This document shows, in pieces, positions 17,409 through 28,411 of a stretch of DNA of 64,000 bases. A program made the translations under genes and the position numbers. Position 1 is the first letter of the stretch. Each line of letters begins with the position of its first letter. Source of the DNA: Anaerolineae bacterium (lineage in GTDB: Bacteria; Chloroflexota; Anaerolineae; Aggregatilineales; Phototrophicaceae); the NCBI GenBank assembly GCA_020849765.1, contig JADLAY010000007.1, forward strand, positions 94,401-158,400. Direction: 5' to 3'. Under the pieces are notes generated by a model. The model searched no databases. It was given only the letters and a program-made list of their open reading frames with translations, and was not told the DNA's origin.

Positions 17409-17579
17409 TTAACGCAGCAAGAATTCATTCTTCGTCGTCAAGTCGTTGGTGTAAATGGCACTCGTGGTCACGGGAACATGACCAAGCAACTCTTGTGTCA
17501 TGTTGAGAGGAACCTCGTCTGTAACTTGCGTAGCGTCTATCACTAGAATATTCTCAATAGGATTACTCTTCTGATTTGA
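17409..17579 (-). pseudogene. Tyrosine recombinase (integrase) C-terminal remnant
   Basis: The minus strand holds a 56-codon open stretch ending in a TAA that reads VPLNMTQELLGHVPVTTSAI and then YTNDLTTKN. This is the hallmark C-terminus of phage-type integrases: the LLGH box with its catalytic His, followed by the nucleophilic Tyr about nine residues later. Nothing upstream of this piece is readable as the Arg-containing catalytic core. A stop precedes it, so it is a broken remnant. It lies next to the AT-rich HEPN-like gene on the same strand. Confidence 0.65.
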
Positions 17580-17731
17580 TTATACACTAGCTGGCGATGC
17601 GATTGAACCCCTGTTTAGACTGATTAGTTTTACCCTGACGATGTCGTCCATGGATTCCATGCACAAGATCAGGATGCTCAATCGCATGTGGTGACAGGGT
17701 ACAGAATTTGGCAAAACCAACCCGGCCCCCC
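17580..17731. other. Intergenic stretch, no gene seen
   Basis: The gap between the integrase remnant and the GT39-like gene contains a short minus-strand open frame without recognisable motifs. Composition shifts from AT-rich to GC-rich near 17710, marking the right edge of the inserted stretch. Confidence 0.4.
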
Positions 17732-20314
17732 TCACCGCACAACCACCGTCCCCGCCGCGTACGCATCGCCATCGCCGACCGGCAGCCGCGCGCCCGTCGC
17801 CCAGTGGTAGACGCCGAGCCGCACCTGATAGCGCCCGGCAGCTAGATCGTCGGGCAGCGTGAGCGTCACCTGCTGCGCGATGCGATCCCCGGCACGCCAG
17901 GCGCCGGTCGGGTAGTCGCCGCCGATGACCGCGTCGAGCTGTGCTTGCGGCGGCGCATCCGCGGCGGGCGTGACGTGGACGAACAGCGAGTAATCCGCGT
18001 CCGGCGTCGCCTCCGCCTCCCAGACGAGATCGAACGTCAGCGTCGATCCCGGCGCGACCGTCCAGTCGTCGTCGAGCGCCAGCGCCTGACCGTCCGCCGT
18101 CACCGTCAGCGCGCGGATGGCGAGCAGATCGCCGAAGCTGATCGGCTCGGCCAGCGCGTCGTCGCCGAGTTCGGCGTCGGGCGGTTTGTGGCGCAGCGTC
18201 GCCGCGCGCGCAATCGTTGGATCGGCATCGGTCGGGTCGGCGGTGACGGGCAGCCGCTCCTCGCCGAGCAAATGCTCCAGCGCCGCGATCAGCGAATAGC
18301 GCCGGAATGGTAGATCCTGCGGGATGTCCAGCCAGTGATGCGTCGGCACGGTCTCGTCCATGCGCCAGATGCGCGCCCGGTACATGCCACCATAGGGGAA
18401 GTCGTGCGCGCCCGCCAGCGAGACGCCCTCGTCGTTCCAGATCTGGGCGATGATCTCATCGTCGTCGCTGATCGGCGCGACCGGCGTCCAGTAGAGCGTG
18501 ACGTAGAAGCCCTGGCCCGGCGTCAGATCCGGCGACGGCAGGCTGTAGCCGCGCAGGCGCACCTCGCCGCCAAAGGTCGTCCCTAAGGGCGCATCGACCA
18601 CCATGCGCGGCGCGAACAGATCGGCGGCATCCTCCATTGGGTACAGCCGTGCGATCAGCGTGTCGCTGCGGTCGATCAGCGACTCGTAGTCGTCGCCGTC
18701 ACGCAGCGCCGTCACTTGCGCCGTTTGATCCTCGGTTAGCGGCGGCAGCAGCCAGACGGTGTTGTCATAGAGCAGCACCCACAGCCGCGGATCGAAGTGT
18801 GCCGGGTGACCGTCGTGGCGCAGGCGTTCGGGCGCTTCGGTGTAGACGACCGTCAGCGCGTCCGGTGGATCGGGCAGCCGCAGCCAGCCGTCGGCGTCGA
18901 TGGCGCTGCGCCGCTCGCGAAAGCCACCGGCGATGATCCAGGCGAGCGCCGAGCGCGTGTACTCCGAGTAGGGCAGCAGATAGGCCGTCTCCGGCTGGGC
19001 AATCAGGCGCTGGCCGAGATCGACGTCGGTTTGCGCGCGACTCCAGCTCGAATTCGGGTCGCGCAGCTCGTTCGGGACGACGACGGTCAGGTAGTGATTC
19101 ATGCCGACGATGGCGGGCACGATCGCGAGCGCGGCGACGACGGCGGCCAGGCCGGTGCTCAGGGCCGGTTGGTCATGCAGCGTGCGCCAATCCCAGACGT
19201 GCGCCAGCCCGACCCCCGCCAGGATGATCACGAACGGCACGATGCCCATCTGGTGCAGCGCGTGGATGCCGGGCACGCCGCCGCTGATCAGATCCGGCAG
19301 CAGCAGGATCGGGATGGCGAGCAGCGGCCACGCGTAAGCGATCCAGCGGAAGCGGCGCACGAACATGACGACGGCGATCAGCAGGCCGACGACGAACACT
19401 GGGCCGAGCAGCGGTGCGTTCATGAAGGCGTATTCGCCGTCGAAGCTGAGCCCGATGCCGCCCAGCGTCTGGCCGAGCTTTTGCGCCATCAGCCCGACGA
19501 TACCGCCGTAGGCCGACGTGTCGTAGTTCCAGATCCAGCCGCCGGTGACCGCCGTGCCCAGGTCGGCGCGGGCGCTGAAGGCATCCGGCGAGCGCAGGAA
19601 GAGCAGGATGGCGGGGAGAGTCAGCACGAGCGAGACGACGCCCATCACCAGCCAGCCGCGCCAGTGCATGACGAAGCGCCGCCGCTGCCAGATGATCCCG
19701 TGGGCGATCCAGAGCGCCAGCACGAACGGCAGGAAGCGCGCGGGCAGGTAGACGTACTGCGCCAGCGCCAGCGCGACCCCGGCCAGCACCCAGCGCCAGG
19801 CCGAGAAGCGTTCGCTCCACCAGGCGCGGGCGGTCAACCCCGTCAGCAGGACGACGACCGTTATGAACGGCGGCGACTCCATGCCGAGCCGCTGCATGCC
19901 GATCACGTGCAGGCTGACGGCGCCCGCCAGCGCCGCCAGCAGCCCGGCGCGCCGCTTGAACGCCGCCGGTCGATCTTCACCGAGCAGCCACCCCGTCGCC
20001 GGGTAGAGCAGCGCGACGAACAGGACGCCCATCGTCGCCGTGATGATGCGCAGCGGCAGATACGAGACGCCAGTCAGCGGCAGCAGCAGTCCGGTCAGGT
20101 AGACGGGGAAGAACTCCGGCGCGTACATCTCGCGCACGTAGAAGGGGACGATGCCCCGATCGACCCAATCGAGCGCGTTGATGCCGAGCCAGGCGACGTC
20201 CCCGTGGCCGCCCGTCGGCGCGCGGTCGAGCGCGACGAAACGCAGGACGGCAGCGATCACCAGGATCAGCAGCAGGGGGAGCAGGGCGGGATAGCGTTGT
20301 CGTAGTTGGGTCAT
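17732..20314 (-). CDS. GT39/ArnT-like membrane glycosyltransferase
   Basis: An 860-residue integral membrane protein of the GT-C fold. The N-terminal half has about ten to twelve membrane helices. Its first loop after helix 1 carries acidic residues in HGDVAWLG, and MYAPEFFPVY lies in the next loop, as expected for lipid-phosphate-sugar-dependent transferases. The C-terminal 350 residues are soluble and include two beta-sandwich-like modules with repeating YVTLYWTP and YQVRLGVYHWATG patterns. The likely role is transfer of a sugar from a polyprenyl phosphate onto protein or lipid at the outer face of the membrane. The acceptor is unknown. Confidence 0.8.
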   Translation of the reverse strand: MTQLRQRYPALLPLLLILVIAAVLRFVALDRAPTGGHGDVAWLGINALDWVDRGIVPFYVREMYAPEFFPVYLTGLLLPLTGVSYLPLRIITATMGVLFVALLYPATGWLLGEDRPAAFKRRAGLLAALAGAVSLHVIGMQRLGMESPPFITVVVLLTGLTARAWWSERFSAWRWVLAGVALALAQYVYLPARFLPFVLALWIAHGIIWQRRRFVMHWRGWLVMGVVSLVLTLPAILLFLRSPDAFSARADLGTAVTGGWIWNYDTSAYGGIVGLMAQKLGQTLGGIGLSFDGEYAFMNAPLLGPVFVVGLLIAVVMFVRRFRWIAYAWPLLAIPILLLPDLISGGVPGIHALHQMGIVPFVIILAGVGLAHVWDWRTLHDQPALSTGLAAVVAALAIVPAIVGMNHYLTVVVPNELRDPNSSWSRAQTDVDLGQRLIAQPETAYLLPYSEYTRSALAWIIAGGFRERRSAIDADGWLRLPDPPDALTVVYTEAPERLRHDGHPAHFDPRLWVLLYDNTVWLLPPLTEDQTAQVTALRDGDDYESLIDRSDTLIARLYPMEDAADLFAPRMVVDAPLGTTFGGEVRLRGYSLPSPDLTPGQGFYVTLYWTPVAPISDDDEIIAQIWNDEGVSLAGAHDFPYGGMYRARIWRMDETVPTHHWLDIPQDLPFRRYSLIAALEHLLGEERLPVTADPTDADPTIARAATLRHKPPDAELGDDALAEPISFGDLLAIRALTVTADGQALALDDDWTVAPGSTLTFDLVWEAEATPDADYSLFVHVTPAADAPPQAQLDAVIGGDYPTGAWRAGDRIAQQVTLTLPDDLAAGRYQVRLGVYHWATGARLPVGDGDAYAAGTVVVR

Positions 20315-20426
20315 GGGATCGTTCGCATGCGTGGGCGACGGCGCGAATTATACCGCATGGCGCCGGGCATGGCCGTCGTGCGCTGGTCGCACGGGACTGT
20401 TGCAGAGTGAGGATTGGCAGGGAAAC

Positions 20427-20511
20427 CCTCATCCTAAATCCTTCTCCCTCATGGAGAAGAACTTTCAAGAACCATTCCCGCACCCCTTCGAAGGGGTTGG
20501 GGGATGAGGGC
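20427..20511. repeat. REP-like inverted repeat
   Basis: The element runs from CCCTCATCCTAAATCC to GTTGGGGGATGAGGG, with an inner palindrome ACCCCTTCGAAGGGGT. Its ends match those of the copy at 13781-13875. It lies in the 230-base gap between two minus-strand genes and does not code. Confidence 0.65.
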
Positions 20512-20546
20512 ACAAGAGTACATGGACTTTGCATCAGTCCTGTAGC

Positions 20547-21164
20547 TCAAGTCGACTCACTCGGCGCGGGGGATGGTGGGCGCGTCTCCTCCGCGCGCTG
20601 GATGCGCTGGCCGAGCCAGTAGAAGCGCACGACCTCGATCAGGCAGCCGAGCGCGCCGCCCAGAAAGAAGATGCTCGAGTTTGCCAGCGCGAAAATCAAC
20701 CAGAGGACGCCGTAGAAGACGAAATCGAGCGCGAGCAGCTTGTACGAGAGGACGCGCTTGTAGGCGATGTGCCCCTGCGCCAGCGTCGGATCGCTCCGCA
20801 GCATGAGCGAGAGGCGGATGTTCTGGAAGTGGCGGAAGTGCACCGGGACTTCGATCAGGTAGAGCATGCCGATCACGAGCACGAAGAACTGCACGTCTTT
20901 GAAGAAATCGGCGACGAACAGCAGGTAGAGCACGGTCAGGATCAGCAAGATCAGGAAGCGCGGGCTCATCAGGCGCTGGCGGTCGACGTCGCGCCGCAGG
21001 ATCGGGTTCAGCTCGTAGCTGCCGCCGGTATCGACGTGCTCGCTGACGTAGCGTCTGTACAGGTGTGCCCCGATCATCGTCAGCGCGAAATCCGACGTGT
21101 AGATCACGGCCCAGAGGACGATGCAGATCGCGACGTTCGCGCTGATCGTATTGTCGATGCTCAT
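20547..21164 (-). CDS. Integral membrane protein of unknown function
   Basis: A 205-residue protein with five or so hydrophobic helices. The first (about residues 8-30) leads into AHLYRRYVSEHVDTGGSYELNPILRRDVD, a conserved-looking polar loop with a potential metal-binding His and acidic residues. Later helices lie at about 70-92, 97-115 and 140-175. I cannot assign it to a named family. It shares strand and direction with the Clp-like gene upstream, 108 bases away, and may be part of the same transcript. Confidence 0.7.
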   Translation of the reverse strand: MSIDNTISANVAICIVLWAVIYTSDFALTMIGAHLYRRYVSEHVDTGGSYELNPILRRDVDRQRLMSPRFLILLILTVLYLLFVADFFKDVQFFVLVIGMLYLIEVPVHFRHFQNIRLSLMLRSDPTLAQGHIAYKRVLSYKLLALDFVFYGVLWLIFALANSSIFFLGGALGCLIEVVRFYWLGQRIQRAEETRPPSPAPSEST

Positions 21165-21272
21165 GGGGAGACCTTCGCCGCTGCCGGTGCACCGGCAGCC
21201 AATGAGCGAATTAGCACACTAGCTCACGCGCCACGCATCCCAAAAGCTAACCGCCAACACCCAACCGCCCAC

Positions 21273-23561
<2,289 letters not shown>

Positions 23562-23767
23562 GGGTAGCGGAAAACAGGGGCGGCGGCAAGCGTCGAGGCT
23601 GGCTCTTAACGTTTCACACCGCGCGCAAACGCGTCCTATTTTGCATCCAAACGAACGATCTTGCCGCGTTGGATGATCGTTTTGTGCCGCAGTGCGCTAA
23701 ACTTGACCTTATGAAGCGCAAGAGAGGCGCAATCGACCTCTCCTGCGCCGATCGATGTGAGGATGAG

Positions 23768-24076
23768 ATGGACAAGAACCGACAACTCACACTGGAAGAT
23801 CTGCGGTCACGCCGTGACGAGATCCTGGCGCTGGCGGCACGCCATGGCGCATACAACGTGCGCGTCTTTGGCAGCATAGCGCGCGGCGACTCTACGTCGG
23901 ACAGCGATGTCGACATCCTGGTCGACTTTGTCGATGGCGCCAGCCTCTATGATCTCTCCGGGCTGTGGCAGGACTTGCAGGATCTTCTTGGTCAGCCGGT
24001 CGATGTCGTTGAAGATCACCCCGGCCTGCGCGAGCGCTTTCGCCAACGCATTGTGAAAGACGCGGTGCCACTGTGA
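23768..24076 (+). CDS. mntA: MntA-type nucleotidyltransferase antitoxin
   Basis: Minimal nucleotidyltransferase of the type VII toxin-antitoxin group, which in studied systems inactivates HepT by adding AMP. The 102-residue product carries the signature GSIARGDSTSDSDVDILV at about 35-52, with the two metal-binding aspartates in the SDVD part. GTGAGGATGAG stands just before the ATG at 23768. The frame is open further up to 23669 but without a ribosome site. Its TGA overlaps the GTG start of the HEPN gene by 4 bases, the usual tight coupling. Confidence 0.85.
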   Translation: MDKNRQLTLEDLRSRRDEILALAARHGAYNVRVFGSIARGDSTSDSDVDILVDFVDGASLYDLSGLWQDLQDLLGQPVDVVEDHPGLRERFRQRIVKDAVPL

Positions 24077-24429
24077 GAGACGTTCGCGCTCATCTCCAGG
24101 ATCTGATGACCGAGTTCGCGGCGGTCGAGCGGTTCACAGCGAATGGTAAGGCTGCCTTTCTGGCCGACGATCGCGATCAATATGCCGTGATGCTTGCCTA
24201 CGCACGCATTGGCGAAATCGTCAAACGCATCCCCAACGAGATGTTGGCTACCCAACCGCAGATTGAATGGAACAATATCAAAGGGTTCCGCGACGTTTTG
24301 CTGCACCGTTACTTCGATGTGTCGATGGAGCGCGTGTGGGAAGCCGTGGAGAAGCTACCTGATCTGCGTGCCGCAGTAGAGACACTGCTCGCAAGCCTCC
24401 CGCCTGAGACTCCTCAAGTCGAAACATGA
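24073..24429 (+). CDS. hepT: HepT-like HEPN toxin
   Basis: HEPN-domain RNase toxin partner of the preceding nucleotidyltransferase. The 118-residue helical protein has the catalytic R-x4-H-x-Y motif in FRDVLLHRYF, with Arg73, His78 and Tyr80; the Tyr is the residue modified by MntA in studied pairs. The GTG start overlaps the antitoxin stop by 4 bases. A second, oppositely oriented pair ends 69 bases downstream. Confidence 0.85.
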   Translation: MRDVRAHLQDLMTEFAAVERFTANGKAAFLADDRDQYAVMLAYARIGEIVKRIPNEMLATQPQIEWNNIKGFRDVLLHRYFDVSMERVWEAVEKLPDLRAAVETLLASLPPETPQVET

Positions 24430-24498
24430 TTGCTCAATAGCACCACGCCCGAAAGTTCCATGCACATCATCTGTTATTAGGGTCGGAACGTCTCGATC

Positions 24499-24849
24499 TC
24501 AGCCTTCGGAATCTTGATCTAAAGGAATGAGGGGCGCAATTTGCTCGATCAATGTGGGGATGTCTTCCTGAACAATATTCCAGATGATGTCCAGGTCGAT
24601 ACGAAAATACTCGTGAACAAGGCGATTGCGCAATCCTGCAATCTTGGTCCAGGCGATTTGTGGCGTTGTTCCTTTGGTCTCGTCTGAAACGACGCGGCTC
24701 GCTTCGCCGATGATCCGCAGCTCGTTGATAATGGCACTCTGGTGTAGTTCGCTCGCGACGAACTGCTCTTGCGACAATCCAAGCACGAAGCGCTGGATTT
24801 TGCGCGCGGCATTGAGGATGTCGAGCAGCCGCGTCGCGTCATCGCTCAT
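24499..24849 (-). CDS. hepT: HepT-like HEPN toxin (second module)
   Basis: Second HEPN toxin, 116 residues, with the R-x4-H-x-Y motif in LRNRLVHEYF (Arg74, His79, Tyr81). It resembles the toxin at 24073 only in the motif region and overall helical layout, so the modules are not a recent duplication. It follows its nucleotidyltransferase on the minus strand with an 11-base overlap. The two toxin genes converge, with 69 bases between their stops. Confidence 0.85.
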   Translation of the reverse strand: MSDDATRLLDILNAARKIQRFVLGLSQEQFVASELHQSAIINELRIIGEASRVVSDETKGTTPQIAWTKIAGLRNRLVHEYFRIDLDIIWNIVQEDIPTLIEQIAPLIPLDQDSEG

Positions 24850-25165
24850 AGATCACCAGTGTCGAGTCGAGGATAGCACGCCGCCTCAGATAGTTGGCAT
24901 CCTGGATGACGGACTTTCGCGTGCCGAGGTCGACATCGCGGCCCAATAGCGCTCGCAACTCATCTTCCATTTGCAGCAAATCTTCAAGACGCGGCTTGAA
25001 TTGCTCGTCAAATGTCACCAGCACGTCGACATCGCTATCGGGGCGGAAGTCGTCGCGCAGTACTGAGCCGAACAACTCCAGGCGCACGATCTGCCACCGA
25101 TGGCAGAATGCCTCGATCTCGGCCTGTGGGATCTCGATCTGGAGATTGTCGGGGATGCGGAACAT
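24839..25165 (-). CDS. mntA: MntA-type nucleotidyltransferase antitoxin (second module)
   Basis: Nucleotidyltransferase partner of the HEPN gene at 24499. The 108-residue product has FGSVLRDDFRPDSDVDVLV at about 32-50. The two aspartates of the SDVD triad are kept, while the usual RG of the GSxxRG motif reads RD here, a mild departure that may or may not affect activity. GAGGCGACC stands before the ATG at 25165; a longer frame to 25225 is less likely. Upstream, 180 bases separate it from the divergent gene at 25347. Confidence 0.8.
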   Translation of the reverse strand: MFRIPDNLQIEIPQAEIEAFCHRWQIVRLELFGSVLRDDFRPDSDVDVLVTFDEQFKPRLEDLLQMEDELRALLGRDVDLGTRKSVIQDANYLRRRAILDSTLVIYER

Positions 25166-25287
25166 GGTCGCCTCAGTCTCACTGCTCACAGCGTAGCTGA
25201 AAACGACACGTGGGGCAAGCATCACTGAACCCGCTTATCCCTTGTACACGGCGACCATCCTCAACGTTAAGCTCGGAAATATTCCGT

Positions 25288-25293
25288 TATAAT
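25288..25293 (+). promoter_or_regulatory. Putative -10 box
   Basis: TATAAT, 54 bases ahead of the ATG at 25347, sits in an AT-richer patch in an otherwise GC-rich region. No convincing -35 hexamer is seen 16-18 bases upstream. Confidence 0.35.
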
Positions 25294-25346
25294 TCCGGGA
25301 GGCACGAGGGCTAAATTGATTACACTGACGACCACACTGGAACGCA

Positions 25347-25757
25347 ATGATGCCGCTGACCGTCACCTGGGATGATCCCGAACACACCATCGTTCGCGTC
25401 TGGGGCCACGACGCCTGGACGTGGGAGGATTGGCACCGCGCGCTGGACGAGATGATCTCGATGGTGCGCTCGACTGCGCGCCGCGTCGACTTCATCTATG
25501 GCAGTGCGCCGGGGACGCGTGTGCCCAGGGTGCAGTCGATGGAACACTACCAGCGCGCGCTGCGCCAACTGCCGGATAACGCCGGTATCCACATGATCGT
25601 CAGCGACAAGGCGTTCGCGCGCACGATCATGGCGATCTTCTTCCGGACGCAGGGCGAGACGCTGCGCAGCCAGTTCCAACTGGCGCCGACGCTCGACGCC
25701 GCCCGCGCGCGCATCCACCAGCAGCGCCTGGAAACGCACACGGCTTTCGTCCAGTAA
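25347..25757 (+). CDS. STAS/SpoIIAA-like protein, paralogue 1
   Basis: A 136-residue soluble protein that I place tentatively with STAS or SpoIIAA-like domains on the basis of its opening VTWDDPEHTIVRVWG, the helix WTWEDWHRALDEM, the strand VDFIYG, and the region NAGIHMIVSDKAFARTIMAIFF. It is clearly paralogous to the product of 28412-28903: both share W-DD/DDE-HTI, the WTWED box, HY-AL-(Q/R)-(M/L)P-NAG-H and an ending with FFR. The pair brackets the permease gene. STAS domains often regulate transporters or sigma factors; that role here is inference. Confidence 0.6.
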   Translation: MMPLTVTWDDPEHTIVRVWGHDAWTWEDWHRALDEMISMVRSTARRVDFIYGSAPGTRVPRVQSMEHYQRALRQLPDNAGIHMIVSDKAFARTIMAIFFRTQGETLRSQFQLAPTLDAARARIHQQRLETHTAFVQ

Positions 25758-25852
25758 GCTCGCAGCGGTCACGACGAGATTAATCTGGTAAATCTTACAT
25801 TGGTCACATAAAATGTCGGGCGCAATTTCCACCCCAGTGATGAGGTGCGCCG

Positions 25853-28339
25853 ATGTTCAGGAATTACATCGCCCGCGACGAGCGACGTGAGGCCGATAAA
25901 CAGCTTCCCCGATTGTTGCTCGAAGGGCTGCTCCTGGGCGGTTCCGGGCTCGGCGTACTGGCGCTGATCTTCGAGATCGCCGCGGACGCCTTCAGCGTCG
26001 CAGCTTACCAGACACTGCTCGCCATTCACGGCGCCAGCGGCTACCACGAGATCGCGATCCTCGCCTTCATCGTGCTCTCGATCCTGCTCTTCTTCGGCAT
26101 CGTCCCGGCTTACAAGGCGGGCGCCTACCTGCGTCCGAACGCCGGAGGCAGCGGCCCGCTGGTCGAAGCGATCGGCCCGCCACGCATGCGCTGGCTGTCG
26201 TGGGTGGGCAGCAGCCTGTTCTTCATCGACGCCATCCTGACGATCATCATCAGCTCGATCTCCGCATCCGACGTGACGATGCTGCTCTTCCCTGAGCTGG
26301 CGCAATATCGCATCGTGCTGGCAGAGACGTACGCGTTCTTCATCATGGTGGTGCTGGTGGCGCTCGGCCCCAAGCGCGCTGTGCCGCTGTTCCTGATCGG
26401 CGGCGGCTTGTTCACCATCTTCACCATTTTCGCGCTGGGCGCGGTCGGCGCGGCGGCGGCGGGCAGCCCGCAGTGGGGCTTTCTGACCGAGGGCATCGTG
26501 CGCCGCCTGGAAGCGACCGGCGTGGTCGAGCATGTCATCCGCGTGCAGCAGGACTTGCAGTCGCTCGGCCCGGTCGTCTTCTTCCAGCTCTTTTTCCGCT
26601 CGATGTCGTCGGCCATGCTCGGCTTCAGCGGCTACGAAGTGATCCCGGCCAGCGGCAAGCACGCGGCGCGCCCAAAATGGAAGGTGATCAACACCGCGCT
26701 GACGCTGGCGGCGGTCTTCCTGATCGGCACGGGCGTCGTCCAGTTGTATGCGGCGCAGCAGTGGAACATCCCCTCGACCGAGGGCTACAGCACGCTGCTG
26801 ATCGAGTACGAGATCATCGCCTCGGAGATGCTGGGCCGCGGCATTCAGGAGCAGGACATCGTCGTCACCGAAAACGACCTGACCGCGGCGCGCGATCTTT
26901 ACCAGACGCGGCTGGCGGCGCAGGCCACCGGAGAGTTACGCGGAGAGGAGGAGGTCGAGCCCGTGGATCTGCAAGGGTTGACGCCGGAGGAGTACGTCAA
27001 CACGCTCGCCTACGAGCTGGCCTTCTCGCGGGCGGTCAGCAGCGCGATCGACGGTACGACGGGCGAATCGTTCCTGTTCGTGGCGGGCGTCCTGCTCGCG
27101 ATCATCCTGTTGCTGGCGCAGGGCGGCGGCTACGTCGGCGGGGCGGCGGTCGCGGCCAACGCGGCCCGCCTTGGACGGCTGCCCGGCTATTTCAGCGACG
27201 ACCGCATGGGCATCGCCGTCATCTGGGGCATCGCCGCCGTGCTGATCCCGATCATCCGCGAGGTCGTGGTCGTCGAGTCGTACTATGCGTTCGGTTTTGT
27301 CAGCGCCTTCGTCATCACCAGCACGACGGTCTTTTTCGTGCGCAAAGATGCGCTGCGCGAACGCGAGATCGAGCCGGGATCGCCGGAGGCGCGCTCGCTG
27401 CGCTTCGCCGGGCTGCGCGGCATGATCGCCAGTTACTTCATGCTGGTCGTGCTGGTGACGCAGAAGACCGAAGCGCTGATGGCGATTATCTTCTTCGGCG
27501 CGCTGATCACGCTCTACCAGTTCTACATCGCCAACGGCGGTCTGCGGCAGCTCCCGGAGACGCTGCGCAAGATCCGGCGCGAGGCCGGGGCGCGGCGCAT
27601 CGATTACGAGGCAGGCGTCCAACGCGCGCACGACGAGGCGCGCCAGCGCGGCATCGCCGACGCCGTCAGCGAGTTGATTGCGCAGGGATCGACCAACAAG
27701 TTCAACACCGACCCGGAACGGATCGTGCGCCTGGTCAGCTATCTGCACAATGTCGACAGCGCGCTGTTCCGCCTCAACGGCGACTTCCAGGATCACGATC
27801 ACATCGAAGAGCCGAGCGAGATCCTGCAGAAGACCTACCAGGATGCAGTCGACTCCGCGCCGGATCTGCTGCGCGAGATCGAGTACTACTCGCACTTCGG
27901 CATCTTCACCTTCATCCACAACTACTATCTCAACTGGGTGGCGCCGGAGCATGGCCGTGACAAAGATGACGTGCTGCAAGCGATGCTCCACATCTTGTTC
28001 CCGCTGACACCGCACGAGCAGATGTGGGAGGAATACAGCGCCTTCCAGCCGCGCATGCTGCCGGAAGCGATCTGGCAGTTCAGCCGCGAGCGCTACCGCT
28101 GGGCCAAGGATCAATGGCCGAACTTGAGCGACCGCATCACCACGATCTGGACGCTGCAAGACTTCGGGCTGATCCCGGCTGAGGTCGACGTCAAGATGGT
28201 GATCGCCGTGGCCGCCGGGCGGCAGTTCAAGCTGGTCAAAATCCACACGCACGGGCCGGAGGATGGCGAAGAGTCCCCCGCGGCGGAAGCCTCCGCCGAG
28301 ACGCCACCCGCCGTCGACGACGACACGATGGATAAGTAA
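25853..28339 (+). CDS. APC-type amino-acid permease with long C-terminal extension
   Basis: An 828-residue protein. Residues 20-575 contain about twelve membrane helices with the unwound-helix glycines of the amino acid-polyamine-organocation fold, for example GGSGLGVLAL near the first helix, FSGYEVIPASGKH near 265, and QGGGYVGGAAVAANAARLGRLPGYF near 425. A large soluble insert (about 310-375) interrupts the helices. The C-terminal 230 residues, with RRIDYEAGVQRAHDEARQRG and HNVDSALFRLN, are cytoplasmic and of unknown function. GAGGTGCGCCG precedes the ATG. The substrate is unknown. It is flanked by two STAS-like paralogues, hinting at regulation. Confidence 0.75.
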   Translation: MFRNYIARDERREADKQLPRLLLEGLLLGGSGLGVLALIFEIAADAFSVAAYQTLLAIHGASGYHEIAILAFIVLSILLFFGIVPAYKAGAYLRPNAGGSGPLVEAIGPPRMRWLSWVGSSLFFIDAILTIIISSISASDVTMLLFPELAQYRIVLAETYAFFIMVVLVALGPKRAVPLFLIGGGLFTIFTIFALGAVGAAAAGSPQWGFLTEGIVRRLEATGVVEHVIRVQQDLQSLGPVVFFQLFFRSMSSAMLGFSGYEVIPASGKHAARPKWKVINTALTLAAVFLIGTGVVQLYAAQQWNIPSTEGYSTLLIEYEIIASEMLGRGIQEQDIVVTENDLTAARDLYQTRLAAQATGELRGEEEVEPVDLQGLTPEEYVNTLAYELAFSRAVSSAIDGTTGESFLFVAGVLLAIILLLAQGGGYVGGAAVAANAARLGRLPGYFSDDRMGIAVIWGIAAVLIPIIREVVVVESYYAFGFVSAFVITSTTVFFVRKDALREREIEPGSPEARSLRFAGLRGMIASYFMLVVLVTQKTEALMAIIFFGALITLYQFYIANGGLRQLPETLRKIRREAGARRIDYEAGVQRAHDEARQRGIADAVSELIAQGSTNKFNTDPERIVRLVSYLHNVDSALFRLNGDFQDHDHIEEPSEILQKTYQDAVDSAPDLLREIEYYSHFGIFTFIHNYYLNWVAPEHGRDKDDVLQAMLHILFPLTPHEQMWEEYSAFQPRMLPEAIWQFSRERYRWAKDQWPNLSDRITTIWTLQDFGLIPAEVDVKMVIAVAAGRQFKLVKIHTHGPEDGEESPAAEASAETPPAVDDDTMDK

Positions 28340-28411
28340 ATACGCACGGCGCGTCTTGAAGACGGGCATACGGACGTGTGCCCGTTCTTTCATATCGAGC
28401 CGATTCCCTCA

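Noticed and set aside
18797..20305. A 502-codon plus-strand open frame opposite the GT39 gene
   Set aside because: Rich in Arg, Gln, Asp and His with no motif; a shadow of the hydrophobic minus-strand gene.
24839..25225. Longer start for the second MntA protein at 25225
   Set aside because: The ATG at 25165 has a GAGG ribosome site and gives the normal family length.
26473..28393. Long open frames overlapping the APC permease on both strands
   Set aside because: Both are Arg/Asp/Gln-rich alternative readings; the permease frame has membrane helices, a ribosome site and family motifs.
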